Below, in pieces: positions 1-9,539 of a DNA stretch of 64,000 nt. A program made the position numbers and the translations under genes. The number at the start of each line of letters is the position of its first letter. The stretch's first letter is position 1. This DNA is from Rhodovulum sp. P5. Lineage in GTDB: Bacteria > Pseudomonadota > Alphaproteobacteria > Rhodobacterales > Rhodobacteraceae. A model generated the notes under the pieces. That model did no database searches. It saw only the letters and a list, made by a program, of their open reading frames with translations, and was not told the DNA's origin. The DNA lies in contig NZ_CP015039.1 of the NCBI RefSeq assembly GCF_002079305.1, forward strand, positions 3,333,501 to 3,397,500, in the 5' to 3' direction.

Positions 1-1733
1 CGGCCACGACCCTGAGCTGGTCGCAGTTGCACGGGCGTGTCACGCAGGCGGCCAACCTGTTCCGGCGTCTTGGCATCGGCGAGGAGGACGTCGTTGCCTA
101 TGTGCTGCCCAACTGTCCAGAGGCCGTGGTGACGCTTCTGGGCGGCGCGGTGGCCGGGATCGTGAACCCGGTCAACCCGCTGCTGGAGACCGGGCAGATC
201 GCTGCCATCCTGCGCCAGACCCGGGCCAAGGTCGTGGTGACGCTGAAGCCCTTTCCCAAGACCGACATCGCCCAGAAGGTGGCAGAGGCCGTCCGCCACG
301 CGCCATCCGTCCGTACCGTGCTGGAGGTCGATCTGGCGGCCTATCTGACCGGCCTGAAACGGCTGATCGTCCCGGTGATCCGCCCCAGGGTGAGCGGCGC
401 GGACCATGCCGACCATCTCGACTTTGCCAAGGCGGTTGCGGGTGAACCGTCCGACCGGCTGACCTTTGCGGATCAGACGGAGGACCGCGTCGCCGCCTAT
501 TTCCATACCGGGGGCACCACCGGCATGCCCAAGATCGCCCAGCACAAGGTCTCTGGCATGATCTACAACGGCTGGTTGGGAGAGCGGCTGCTGTTCCGAC
601 CGGACGACACCGTGATCTGCCCGCTGCCGCTGTTCCACGTCTTCGCGGCCTATCCGGTGATGATGTCGGTCATCGCCTCGGGCGCGCATGTGGTCTTTCC
701 CACGCCGGCGGGGTATCGCGGCGACGGGGTGTTCGACAATTTCTGGAAGCTGGTCGAACGCTGGCGCGTCACCTTCGTGATCACCGTGCCCACGGCCATC
801 GCCGCGCTGATGCAGCGCAAGGTCGATGCCGATGTCTCGACCCTGAAATACGCCTTTTCGGGGTCGGCGGCCCTGCCGGTGGAGCTTTACAACCGGTTCG
901 AAAAGGCCACGGGCGTCACCATCTGCGAAGGCTATGGCCTGACCGAGGCGACCTGCCTTGTCTCGATCAACCCGCCAGCCGGGGAAAAGAAGATCGGCTC
1001 TGTCGGGCTGCCCTTTCCCTATACCGATGTGCGCATCCTGAAATGCGACGCGGACGGCAACGTGACGCGCGCCTGCGATACCGATGAGACCGGAGAGATC
1101 TGCGTGACCAATCCCGGCGTCATCACCGGGGCCACCTATACCGATGACAGCAAGAACCTGGGCCTGTTCGCCGAGGGACGCTTCCTGCGCACCGGCGATC
1201 TGGGCCGGATCGACGCGGACGGGTATCTGTTCATCACCGGGCGCGCGAAGGACGTGATCATCCGGGGCGGCCACAATATCGACCCCGCCGAGATCGAAGA
1301 GGCGCTTGCCGGTCACCCCGATGTGGCGTTCGTCGGGGCCATCGGGCAACCGGACGCGGTGGCGGGCGAGTTGCCATGTGCCTATGTCGAACTGGTGTCC
1401 GAGGCGACCGCCACGGTCGACGACCTGATGGACTATGCCCGCCGCCACATCCACGAGCGCGCCGCGATCCCGAAACATCTGGAGATCGTGGAAGAGCTGC
1501 CCAAGACCGCCGTTGGCAAGGTCTTCAAGCCCGACCTGCGCAAGCGGGCCATCGCGCGGGTCTACACCGCCGCGCTTGCCGCCGCGGACCTGCCGGTTCA
1601 GGTGCGCGAGGTGGTCGAGGACCCAAAGCGCGGGCTGGTCGCCCGGCTGGAACGTCCCCCCGCCGTCGACCCCGAGGCGGTGCGGCATGTGCTGGGCAAC
1701 TTCACCCGCCCCTGGGATTGGGCCGAGGATTGA
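1..1733 (+). CDS. Acyl-CoA synthetase (AMP-forming), 5' end cut off by the window
   Basis: The frame is open from base 3 and reads TLSWSQLHGRV, so the true start lies upstream and the 568 residues visible lack the N-terminus. The enzyme activates a carboxylic acid to acyl-AMP and then acyl-CoA. The P-loop-like A3 motif FHTGGTTGMPK is near residue 163 of the visible part, followed by the GYGLTEA motif, the hinge/A8 region GRAKDVIIRGGHNI and the C-terminal catalytic-lysine motif TAVGKVFKP. This complete set of motifs supports an active ANL-superfamily ligase, probably for fatty or aromatic acids; the substrate cannot be told. An insertion sequence begins about 250 bp past its stop. Confidence 0.93.
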   Translation, partial: ATTLSWSQLHGRVTQAANLFRRLGIGEEDVVAYVLPNCPEAVVTLLGGAVAGIVNPVNPLLETGQIAAILRQTRAKVVVTLKPFPKTDIAQKVAEAVRHAPSVRTVLEVDLAAYLTGLKRLIVPVIRPRVSGADHADHLDFAKAVAGEPSDRLTFADQTEDRVAAYFHTGGTTGMPKIAQHKVSGMIYNGWLGERLLFRPDDTVICPLPLFHVFAAYPVMMSVIASGAHVVFPTPAGYRGDGVFDNFWKLVERWRVTFVITVPTAIAALMQRKVDADVSTLKYAFSGSAALPVELYNRFEKATGVTICEGYGLTEATCLVSINPPAGEKKIGSVGLPFPYTDVRILKCDADGNVTRACDTDETGEICVTNPGVITGATYTDDSKNLGLFAEGRFLRTGDLGRIDADGYLFITGRAKDVIIRGGHNIDPAEIEEALAGHPDVAFVGAIGQPDAVAGELPCAYVELVSEATATVDDLMDYARRHIHERAAIPKHLEIVEELPKTAVGKVFKPDLRKRAIARVYTAALAAADLPVQVREVVEDPKRGLVARLERPPAVDPEAVRHVLGNFTRPWDWAED

Positions 1734-1984
1734 GGGGAGCGGCCTCCGTCTTCGCCCTTATCGACAGCGGCATTGCCGCCCTCAGGGAACGCTTGGAGCC
1801 GCGCCATCGACGGGCCGAGGCGCGGCGACCGGACGATCGGTCTGTGCGCTTTATGGTGCAATATCCGGACGAGCTTTGAACGTCGCGCCGGTGTTACCAG
1901 ATCGCCGGGCCGTGGGGTCGGCCCCTCAAGTTCACCAGCAAAACGCGTAAGTGATTGATATTGTTATGGCGAGATTGGCCAAAA

Positions 1985-3716
1985 TGTAACTACGCGAAGG
2001 TGGTCAGGCGGGTTTTGGCAGGTTCAGGGTGTCGAAGAGCTCCAGTTGTTCGGGGGTCGGGGTGGTGAGGCCATCGAACTTGCGGTCGGCGATCCGGGCT
2101 TCGTGGCGGTGGATGCGGGCGAGCAGGTCGAGCGCGGTGCGGGGGCTGGCGTCATGTCCTTTGGCCTTCAGCCGCATGCGCATGACACGGTAGAGGACGA
2201 GGGCGAGAAAGCAGATCAGCGCGTGGGCGCGGATGCGGTCGGGCAGCCGGTGGTGGACCGGGGCGATCTCGATGTCGGATTTCAGGACGCGGAAGCCGCG
2301 TTCGATATCGGCCAGCGACGTGTAGCGGGTAACGGTCTCGGCGGGCGTCAAGTCGGGGGCGTTGGTCAGGAGCGCGAGCTTGCCGTCGAAGAGCTCCGCG
2401 CGCGCGACGGCGTCCTCGTCAACACTCCAGCTGAACCGGTCGGCCTGCAGGTCTGCCTTGAGGAAGCGCGTCATTTCCGCCTCGGCGACGGCGCGGGTGA
2501 AGCGGCTATAGGCGCCCCGGTCGGAGGCACGGCGACCTCGCGCGGTCTGGCCGCCGTCCTGCGCGTCGAGCTTTGCGACCATCTTTTCGGCCTGGGCTTC
2601 AAGCTCGGCGATGCGCGCGCGGCGCCGGTCGGATTGGTCGGCGGCTCGAACGGGATCATGGGCGACGATCAGGCGGTGGCCGGCGAAGCTGCTTTCCGCC
2701 AACCCGTCCTCGTCGAAAGCAAGGCCCTGGAAGGTTTCGACCAGATCGGCATAACGACGGGCGGGAACCGCGAGGATGAATTCCAGCTTGCGGTCGTCCT
2801 GATCGGCCAGGGCGGTCAGCTCGTCGATGTTTTCAAGGCTGAGCAGACCGCGGTCGGCCACCAGGATGACACGCTGGACGGGGAAGCGCTGCAAGACTGT
2901 CTTGAGCATGCCCTGCAGGGTTTTCGTCTCGCCGATGTTGCCCGGGTGAACGGTATGCATGAGCGGCAGGCCGTCCGCGGTCTGGACCACGCCCAACACG
3001 AACTGCCGGGCGATGCCGCCGGTTTCCTTGTTCATCCCGAAAGCGCGAAGGTCGTCCGCGACATCCCCGTCGCCATGGATGCGCACCGTGGTCAGGTCAT
3101 AGAAGACCACGGCCAGATCGCGATCGACCAGCGGACGGATCTGTTTGGCAAGCGCGCCTTCGACGGTATCGGCGTGATCCATCAACGCATCCATGGCGCG
3201 GAGCAGGTGTTGATGGGTGACGGTGTCCGGCATCGCCGGCATGGCGACCGTTTCCAGCCAGCGCAGGCAGCCCAGCTTACTTGTGGGGTCGCACAACCGA
3301 TTGAACACCATGGCGCGGACCAGCGCCTCCACGTCGACTTTCCGCTTGCCGGAACGCAGCGCACGGCCGAGGGCATGATCGAAACCAAGGTCCTTCCACA
3401 ACTCGTGCAGGGCAAAGACGTCGCCATAGCTGCGCGCCGCCTCGTAGGTGATCTCGGCCTTCTCGGGCTCGACCCGACCCGCGGCGCGACTGAGCCCCCG
3501 GATCAGCGCATCGAGCTGGCCATCCTTCATCCCGTCCACGCGCCCCAGATTGGCCACGACGCGCAGCCGGGGCTTGCCCGCCTCGTTACGGAAGGACTCG
3601 ACAATCTGCAGATAGCGACGCCCGCCGCTCTCGGTGATGCGCGTGAACATGGCATGCAGGATATCGCACGTTTGGGCGCATTCATAGGGTCTTAAACATC
3701 ATAACGTGTAACTACA
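1985..3716 (-). mobile_element. IS1634-like insertion sequence
   Basis: The boundaries are inferred from short terminal sequences around one transposase gene. TGTAACTACGCG (1985-1996) lies outside the 3' end of the gene and CGTGTAACTACA (3705-3716) outside its 5' end. Read inwards from each end the termini are TGTAACTACGCG and TGTAGTTACACG, which match at 9 of 12 positions. Because the motif is itself nearly palindromic, the two ends also match as direct repeats. I see no target-site duplication next to these limits, so the exact ends are uncertain. The element sits between an acyl-CoA ligase and the PAS-GGDEF-EAL gene. Confidence 0.65.
2004..3650 (-). CDS. IS1634-family DDE transposase
   Basis: This intact 548-residue protein has the layout of IS1634/IS4-superfamily transposases. 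The first catalytic Asp is about residue 185 (VVFYDLTTV), the second about residue 266 (ILVADRGLLS), and a late YTSLADIERGFRVLKSD segment carries the third acid. The N-terminal part (residues 1-60) starts with the family-typical MFTRITESGGRRYLQ. No frameshift or internal stop is visible, so the enzyme may be functional. Long open frames on the opposite strand here are codon-bias shadows. Confidence 0.93.
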   Translation of the reverse strand: MFTRITESGGRRYLQIVESFRNEAGKPRLRVVANLGRVDGMKDGQLDALIRGLSRAAGRVEPEKAEITYEAARSYGDVFALHELWKDLGFDHALGRALRSGKRKVDVEALVRAMVFNRLCDPTSKLGCLRWLETVAMPAMPDTVTHQHLLRAMDALMDHADTVEGALAKQIRPLVDRDLAVVFYDLTTVRIHGDGDVADDLRAFGMNKETGGIARQFVLGVVQTADGLPLMHTVHPGNIGETKTLQGMLKTVLQRFPVQRVILVADRGLLSLENIDELTALADQDDRKLEFILAVPARRYADLVETFQGLAFDEDGLAESSFAGHRLIVAHDPVRAADQSDRRRARIAELEAQAEKMVAKLDAQDGGQTARGRRASDRGAYSRFTRAVAEAEMTRFLKADLQADRFSWSVDEDAVARAELFDGKLALLTNAPDLTPAETVTRYTSLADIERGFRVLKSDIEIAPVHHRLPDRIRAHALICFLALVLYRVMRMRLKAKGHDASPRTALDLLARIHRHEARIADRKFDGLTTPTPEQLELFDTLNLPKPA

Positions 3717-4112
3717 CGACTTCGGCCGAACTGCCCACCTCGCGCGCCTTAAGCTATTGAAATCCCATACCTGCGCTGAACGCGCTCACGCAGATTCCCC
3801 CGGATTTTGTCGAAGTTCGGCGGCCCGGCGATGGCGCGGCGGGCCTCCGGCCCTTGTCTCCGCGCCTTGTTCTACGTTGCCATCGACGTGAGACTGGGAA
3901 GCGGGCAGGTTTACAGGCCGCTCCGCCCCGGTCATGGCAAGCGGTCTTCACCTTCTGTCAATCTGTTTCGCATGCGAAACTTTTGCCGCCCGGCGCCCGC
4001 GCGCCCCGGCTCTTGCGAAGAAGACGGCATTTTACTCAACACCGGCTTCCTAAGCCAAGGGTTAGGATTTTCAGCCGAAGACAGGAGTACTTGCGACTGT
4101 TGCGGTGGTTCG

Positions 4113-7100
4113 ATGTCCCCGATCCTGACTGATTTCTCCCGGTTCGTGTCTGCGGTGGGATCCCCGACCTGGGTGATTTCCATGGCGGGCGAGGTATGTG
4201 CGGCGAACCCGGCGGCGCTTGAGATCCTCGGGCGGGATGCCGACGGCCTGACCGGGCGGCCGTTCGCCACGGTGCTTGCATCGGATTTCGCCAAGCGGCT
4301 GCAGGCGGTGCTGTCGGATCTGGCCGATGCAGGGCAGGGAACGGCACAGGTGCACGGGCCCTTCCTTGCCGGCGACGGGGGCGAGGTGTCGCTTGATTGC
4401 ATGCTGTCCCCGATCCTGGACGGCGGCCGGACGGTCGGGTTTCTGGTGCAGGCGCGGTCCGGCGCGGTCCGGCGTCCCCGCCATGACCTGCTGACGCAGG
4501 TGCCAGAGGTCGCTGCGGCCGAATACCATCACGACATTCTGGAACAGGCGGTCGAAACGGCGCGCTTCGGCTGGTGGTATTTCGACCTTTCCCGCCGCAA
4601 GATGTGGGCGAACGATACCTATTTCCGGATGCTCGGCTTCGACCCCGGAGAGGTGGAGCTTGACTCCGCATGGATCCGGTCGCGCATTCACCCCGAAGAC
4701 CTCGACCATGCCATCAAGGCCATCGAACGTCTGGGGCAAGGGCTCAGCCCGACCTACCATGTCGATTATCGCCTTCGCTGCAAGGACGGCACCTACAAGT
4801 GGTTCGAAGCCTGCGGCCGGGAGGTCGCGCTCGACGGTCCGGACCTGCCGCCGATGATCTGCGGAAGCCTGAAGGACATTTCACGGCGGCGCCGGTCCGA
4901 TGAAAAGCTGGCCGACGCCCTGACCGATGCGAAATCCAACGCCGAGATGCTGCGGATTGCCGTGGAATGCGGCAAGATGGGGGCCTGGACGATCTGTGCC
5001 GAGCGGAACGAGGCGTGGATGCTGGATGAGGGCTTCCGCCAGCTTGGTTATGACCCCGGAGAGTTCACGCCCGACGACGCGGGCTGGCGGGCCCTGATCC
5101 ACCCCGACGATCTGCCCGACTCCATCGTCAAGATGGAGGCCGTGATGCTGGGTCAGGCGGAGGTCTACGACCACGAACAACGCCTGCGCCACAAGGACGG
5201 CAGCTATCACTGGTACCGGACCGTCGCCCGCGGAATCGACCGCAGCGATCAGGGCCTTTCGCCGCTGGTCGGCGGTGTTCATAGCTGCATCGACGAGCAG
5301 AAGGAAAACGAGCGTCGCCTGTCCGAAGCGCTGGAAGGGGCCCGGACGGCCCAGATCGAGGCGCAGGAGCGGGAAAAGATCCTGCGTATCTCGGCCCGGA
5401 ACGGGGGGGTCCTGCACTGGTCGGCCTGTGCGGTTGAAGACAGCTTCTGGGTGCCGGCCGAAACCTATCAGCTGCTTGGCTACGATGCGGCGGATGTGGA
5501 GCAGACCCGGGTCTGGTGGCGGTCGCTTGTCCACCCCGAAGACCTGCCATCCGTCATTTCGGAAGCCGAAAAAATGGAAGGCGGGAAGATTCCGCATTTC
5601 GAGCTGAAGTACCGCCTGCGCCACAAGGACGGGGGCTATCACTGGTACCGGGCGCTTGGGCGCACGCTTGACCGCAGCGCGCAGGGTCTGCCGCCCCTGT
5701 TCCTCGGCGCACTTGTCAACATCGACAGCCTGAAGGAAAACGAACGCCGCCTGTCGGACGCGCTGGCCAGCGCGGAAAAGGCCCGCGCAGAGTCGCAGGC
5801 CCGGGAAGAGATGCTGCGCACCTCGGCCGTCTGCGGGGGGGTCCTCTACTGGTCGGCTGGCAGCGACACCGACGAATTCTGGGCCCCGGACGAGACCTAT
5901 TTCGCCCTCGGCTACGATCTGAAGACGTTCGAGCGGACCCACACATGGTGGCGGGCGCTGGTCCATCCCGAAGACGTGACCGTGGCGCGTGACGAGATGG
6001 CCAAGCTGATTGCCGGCGAGGTTTCCCTGTACGAGGTTGAATACCGGCTGCGCCATGCCGACGGCACCTATCACTGGTATCGGTCCATGGGGCGCAAGAC
6101 CGACCGGTCCGGTCAGGGTCTGCCCGACCTGATCTCGGGCACGGCCGTCAGCATCGACAGCCTGAAGGAAAACGAACGCCGCCTGTCGGATGCGCTGGCC
6201 AGCGCCGAAAAGGCCCGCGCGGATTCCCAGACGCGGGAAGAGATGCTGCGCGTTTCGGCCGAGTCCGGCAAGATCGCCCACTGGACGGTGTGCCCCGATC
6301 TGCAAACCGGCTGGGCGCCGGACGAAACCTATCGCCTGCTCGGCTACGAGCCCGGCGATTTTCCCTGCAACGATGTCGGCTGGCGCGGCCTGATCCACCC
6401 CGATGACAGGGACGGCGCCGTCGCCGAGATGTCAAAGCTGATCGACGGGCGCGCCGATGTCTATGAACATGAGCACCGCACGCGCCACGCCGATGGCAGC
6501 TATCACTGGTACCGGGCGGTGGCCCGCAAGGTCGGGCGCGAGGACAAGGGGCTGCCCTTCCTGATCGCCGGCGCCATCATCAGCATCGACGACATGAAGG
6601 AAAACGAGCGCCGCCTTGCCGAGGCGGCAGAGGCCGCGCACCGGGTCAGCGAACGCCTGAACACGCTGGCCGACAACGCCCCCGGCGCGCTGTACGAGTT
6701 GCGGCAGGATGCCGACGACAGCATGCATCTGCCGTATTTCAGCGCGAAACTGCCGTCGCTTCTGGGCGTCACTGCGGAAGATGTGGGGATCGACACCACG
6801 CTAGCCTTCTCCCGTATTGTTGACGGCGATTGGGGGCCGATATCAGATGCCATCGAGGAGTCGCGCCGGAACCTGACCCCGTTCGAGGCCCGCTTTCGCA
6901 TCGACCACCCGGAAACCGGTCTGCGCTGGCTGTTGGCGTCGTCGCTGCCCTTTGCCCAGCCCGACGGCGCGGTCCTGTGGTTCGGCAGCATGTTCGACAT
7001 CACCGACCGGCTGCAGGCCGAGACGAAGGCCGCACAAGCCGCCGAAGAGGTTCGCCACGCCCATACGCGCCTGAACACGCTGGCCGACAACTCTGCCACT

Positions 7101-9197
7101 GCGCTGTCCGAGTATCGGGTGTCGCCGGATGGCGCGATCGACGTGATCTATTTCAGCGCGAGACTGGCCCAGATCATGGGGGTTTCCGCGGCAGAGATCG
7201 AGGCGGAAGGCACCGCCGTCGCACGCCATGTTCACCCCGACGACTTGCCGTGGGTTCACGAGACGCTGGAACGGGCGGCGCGAGACTTGTCGCCGGTGAC
7301 CTTCAAGCATCGGCTCAACCACCCGACCGAGGGCTTGCGCTGGATCATGGCGTCGGTCACCCCCAGTGCCCAGCCCGACGGGTCCATCGTGTGCTACAGC
7401 AGCATCCTTGACGTCACCGAGCAGGAACGCGCCCAGTTGCGCGCCGCAGAGGCCGCCGCAGAGATGCAGAAGGCCCATGAGCGGTTGTCCTCGGTCGCCA
7501 ATATCGCGCCGGTCGGCCTTTACGAATACCGCCTGAACCAGAACCAGGAGGGCGACTTCCCCTATACCAGCGCGAAGTTCGAGGACCTGTTCGGTTATAC
7601 CCGCGCAGAGATCGAGGACATGAAGGGCCGGGTCTTCGACCGGGTCGATCCCGCGGACCAGATGGAAATCTCAAGCACCACGCTGGACAGCGCCCGCGAC
7701 CTGTCGCCCTGGCATCTTCGGTTTCGCGTCAACCATCCCGACCGGGGCAAGATCTGGCTGTCCGCCAATGCGACCCCGCGCAAGGAACAGGACGGCACCA
7801 TCGTCTGGACCGGTGCGGTGCATGACGTCACAAAGGACGTCAAACGCGAGGTCGATCTTCTGAAGGCTCATGAACTGGCCGAGCGGATGCGTGCCGAGAA
7901 CGAGCGGCAGGCATTGCAGGACGGCCTGACCGGCCTGCCCAACCGCCGCCATTTCGACCAGACCCTGACCCAGCGCCTTGAAAGCGCCCGGACCGGCCCG
8001 CGCGATTGCGCCCTGATCCGGGTCGATCTGGACCATTTCAAATATGTCAACGACACGCTGGGCCACGAGGCGGGCGATCAGGTTCTGCTGCGGGTGGCCG
8101 ATGTCTTGCGCGACAGCGTCCGGTCGACCGATTTCGCGGCCCGGATCGGGGGGGACGAATTCTCGATCCTGCTGGGTCACGGCACGTGCCGCGACAATGC
8201 CCGGGAAATCGTCGAACGGATTCAGAAACGACTGGCGGTGCCGCTGTTGTACGAAGGGCGCCAGTGCCGGTTCGGGGCGAGTTTCGGCATCGCCCATACC
8301 GAAGACCTGACCGAGACCGGTGCCGAGATCCAGCTGTTCGCCGATGCCGCGCTTTACCGGGCCAAGGCCGATGGGCGCAACCGGCTGGAATTCTTCACCA
8401 AAGAGCTTCACGCCAACCTGATGAACGACCGGCGCCTTGCCGTCGAAATCCAGGAGGGACTGGAGCGGGACGAGTTCATCCCCTATTTCCAGCCGCAGGT
8501 CTCTACCACCGACGGCAGCCTTGTGGGGGTCGAAACCCTGCTGCGCTGGAACCATCCCACCCGCGGTATCGTCGCGCCCGACGCGTTCATGCATGTGGCC
8601 CAGCAATTGCGCGTGGTGCCCGAAATCGACCGCGTGATGATGGACAAGTCGCGCGAGGTTCTGGACCGCCTGCGGGGGCAGGGGGTTTCCATTCCCAAGA
8701 TCAGCTTCAACGTCAGTTCCGGGCGGATGCACGACCCCGATGTCGTCTCGGCCGCCAGCGCGATGGTCGAGGGCGAAACCAAGGTCACGTTCGAGTTGCT
8801 GGAGTCGATCCTGGTGGAAGAGGAAAGCGACGCCTTCAAGTTCCACCTCGACATGATCCGGGATGCGGGCATCGAGATCGAGATCGACGATTTCGGCTCC
8901 GGCCATGCTTCTGTCATCGGGTTGATGGAAATCGCGCCATCCGGGCTGAAGATCGACAAGCGCATCGTGACCCCGGTCGCCGAGGACACCAAGTCCCGCA
9001 ACCTTGTGCGCGCCATCGTCGAGATCGCAGAGACGCTGGGCATCGCCACCGTCGCAGAGGGCGTGGAAACCGAGGAACAGGCCAATATCCTCGCGGCGCT
9101 CGGCTGTGACGTGCTTCAGGGCTATTACTTTGCCCGGCCGCTTTGCGAAGCCGATCTTCTGACCTTCGCGTCGGGCTATATGCAGAAAACGGCCTGA
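4113..9197 (+). CDS. Nine-PAS GGDEF-EAL cyclic-di-GMP signalling protein
   Basis: This very long (1694 aa) protein is predicted to be soluble, with no membrane segment seen. It has an N-terminal PAS domain (about 15-120), then eight PAS_3-like domains to about residue 1246. Five share a WYR(S/A)-type core and three share a core around LRW(L/I)(L/M)AS. They are followed by GGDEF (motif at 1346-1350, with an RSTD inhibitory I-site five residues before it) and EAL. The EAL signature is ETLLRW at 1474. The downstream NVS, FELLES, IDDFG, DKRIV, EGVET and QGYYFARP motifs are kept, so both synthesis and hydrolysis of c-di-GMP are possible. I chose ATG 4113; the frame stays open 306 bases upstream, but that part looks non-coding. 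A weak GGTGG precedes the start. Linkers between PAS domains are nearly identical at DNA level. Confidence 0.92.
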   Translation: MSPILTDFSRFVSAVGSPTWVISMAGEVCAANPAALEILGRDADGLTGRPFATVLASDFAKRLQAVLSDLADAGQGTAQVHGPFLAGDGGEVSLDCMLSPILDGGRTVGFLVQARSGAVRRPRHDLLTQVPEVAAAEYHHDILEQAVETARFGWWYFDLSRRKMWANDTYFRMLGFDPGEVELDSAWIRSRIHPEDLDHAIKAIERLGQGLSPTYHVDYRLRCKDGTYKWFEACGREVALDGPDLPPMICGSLKDISRRRRSDEKLADALTDAKSNAEMLRIAVECGKMGAWTICAERNEAWMLDEGFRQLGYDPGEFTPDDAGWRALIHPDDLPDSIVKMEAVMLGQAEVYDHEQRLRHKDGSYHWYRTVARGIDRSDQGLSPLVGGVHSCIDEQKENERRLSEALEGARTAQIEAQEREKILRISARNGGVLHWSACAVEDSFWVPAETYQLLGYDAADVEQTRVWWRSLVHPEDLPSVISEAEKMEGGKIPHFELKYRLRHKDGGYHWYRALGRTLDRSAQGLPPLFLGALVNIDSLKENERRLSDALASAEKARAESQAREEMLRTSAVCGGVLYWSAGSDTDEFWAPDETYFALGYDLKTFERTHTWWRALVHPEDVTVARDEMAKLIAGEVSLYEVEYRLRHADGTYHWYRSMGRKTDRSGQGLPDLISGTAVSIDSLKENERRLSDALASAEKARADSQTREEMLRVSAESGKIAHWTVCPDLQTGWAPDETYRLLGYEPGDFPCNDVGWRGLIHPDDRDGAVAEMSKLIDGRADVYEHEHRTRHADGSYHWYRAVARKVGREDKGLPFLIAGAIISIDDMKENERRLAEAAEAAHRVSERLNTLADNAPGALYELRQDADDSMHLPYFSAKLPSLLGVTAEDVGIDTTLAFSRIVDGDWGPISDAIEESRRNLTPFEARFRIDHPETGLRWLLASSLPFAQPDGAVLWFGSMFDITDRLQAETKAAQAAEEVRHAHTRLNTLADNSATALSEYRVSPDGAIDVIYFSARLAQIMGVSAAEIEAEGTAVARHVHPDDLPWVHETLERAARDLSPVTFKHRLNHPTEGLRWIMASVTPSAQPDGSIVCYSSILDVTEQERAQLRAAEAAAEMQKAHERLSSVANIAPVGLYEYRLNQNQEGDFPYTSAKFEDLFGYTRAEIEDMKGRVFDRVDPADQMEISSTTLDSARDLSPWHLRFRVNHPDRGKIWLSANATPRKEQDGTIVWTGAVHDVTKDVKREVDLLKAHELAERMRAENERQALQDGLTGLPNRRHFDQTLTQRLESARTGPRDCALIRVDLDHFKYVNDTLGHEAGDQVLLRVADVLRDSVRSTDFAARIGGDEFSILLGHGTCRDNAREIVERIQKRLAVPLLYEGRQCRFGASFGIAHTEDLTETGAEIQLFADAALYRAKADGRNRLEFFTKELHANLMNDRRLAVEIQEGLERDEFIPYFQPQVSTTDGSLVGVETLLRWNHPTRGIVAPDAFMHVAQQLRVVPEIDRVMMDKSREVLDRLRGQGVSIPKISFNVSSGRMHDPDVVSAASAMVEGETKVTFELLESILVEEESDAFKFHLDMIRDAGIEIEIDDFGSGHASVIGLMEIAPSGLKIDKRIVTPVAEDTKSRNLVRAIVEIAETLGIATVAEGVETEEQANILAALGCDVLQGYYFARPLCEADLLTFASGYMQKTA

Positions 9198-9281
9198 GGG
9201 GCCCCTGATGCGGACCTGCACCGGGTGCGGTCAGGCCGGGCTGCGTGCGCCGCGGCTGGACCGAATTCCATCTGGAAGGGA

Positions 9282-9358
9282 TGGTAGCGGAGGAGGGACT
9301 TGAACCCCCGACACAAGGATTATGATTCCTCTGCTCTAACCAACTGAGCTACTCCGCC
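9282..9358 (-). tRNA. tRNA-Met(CAT), elongator type
   Basis: Read on the minus strand it folds into a full cloverleaf. The acceptor is GGCGGAG, the anticodon stem GAGGA/TCCTT, the 7-nt loop ATCATAA with anticodon CAT, and the T-arm GGGGGTTCAAGTCCCTC. CCA is encoded. The T-x-x-A structure and paired first base argue for the elongator rather than the initiator. A tRNA-Ile with modified CAT cannot be excluded by eye. Confidence 0.9.
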
Positions 9359-9539
9359 GAAGCGTGGCGCTAGGTAAGCGAGGCCGCCGGGGGCGTCAAG
9401 GGAAAAACTCTGGCAAAAATGGTCGATGGCCGGGCAATTGCCGCACCGGCCCCCGTCCCCTAAGCTCTTGCGACCGGGTTTGACCCTGCGCGGCGTGCCG
9501 AAGGCCCCGCAAGGGCCGGGGAGAGAGGGGAGGCGTTCA

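Noticed and set aside
2046..3695. Long open frame opposite the transposase
   Set aside because: It mirrors the transposase codon structure in a high-G+C gene and has no recognisable domain.
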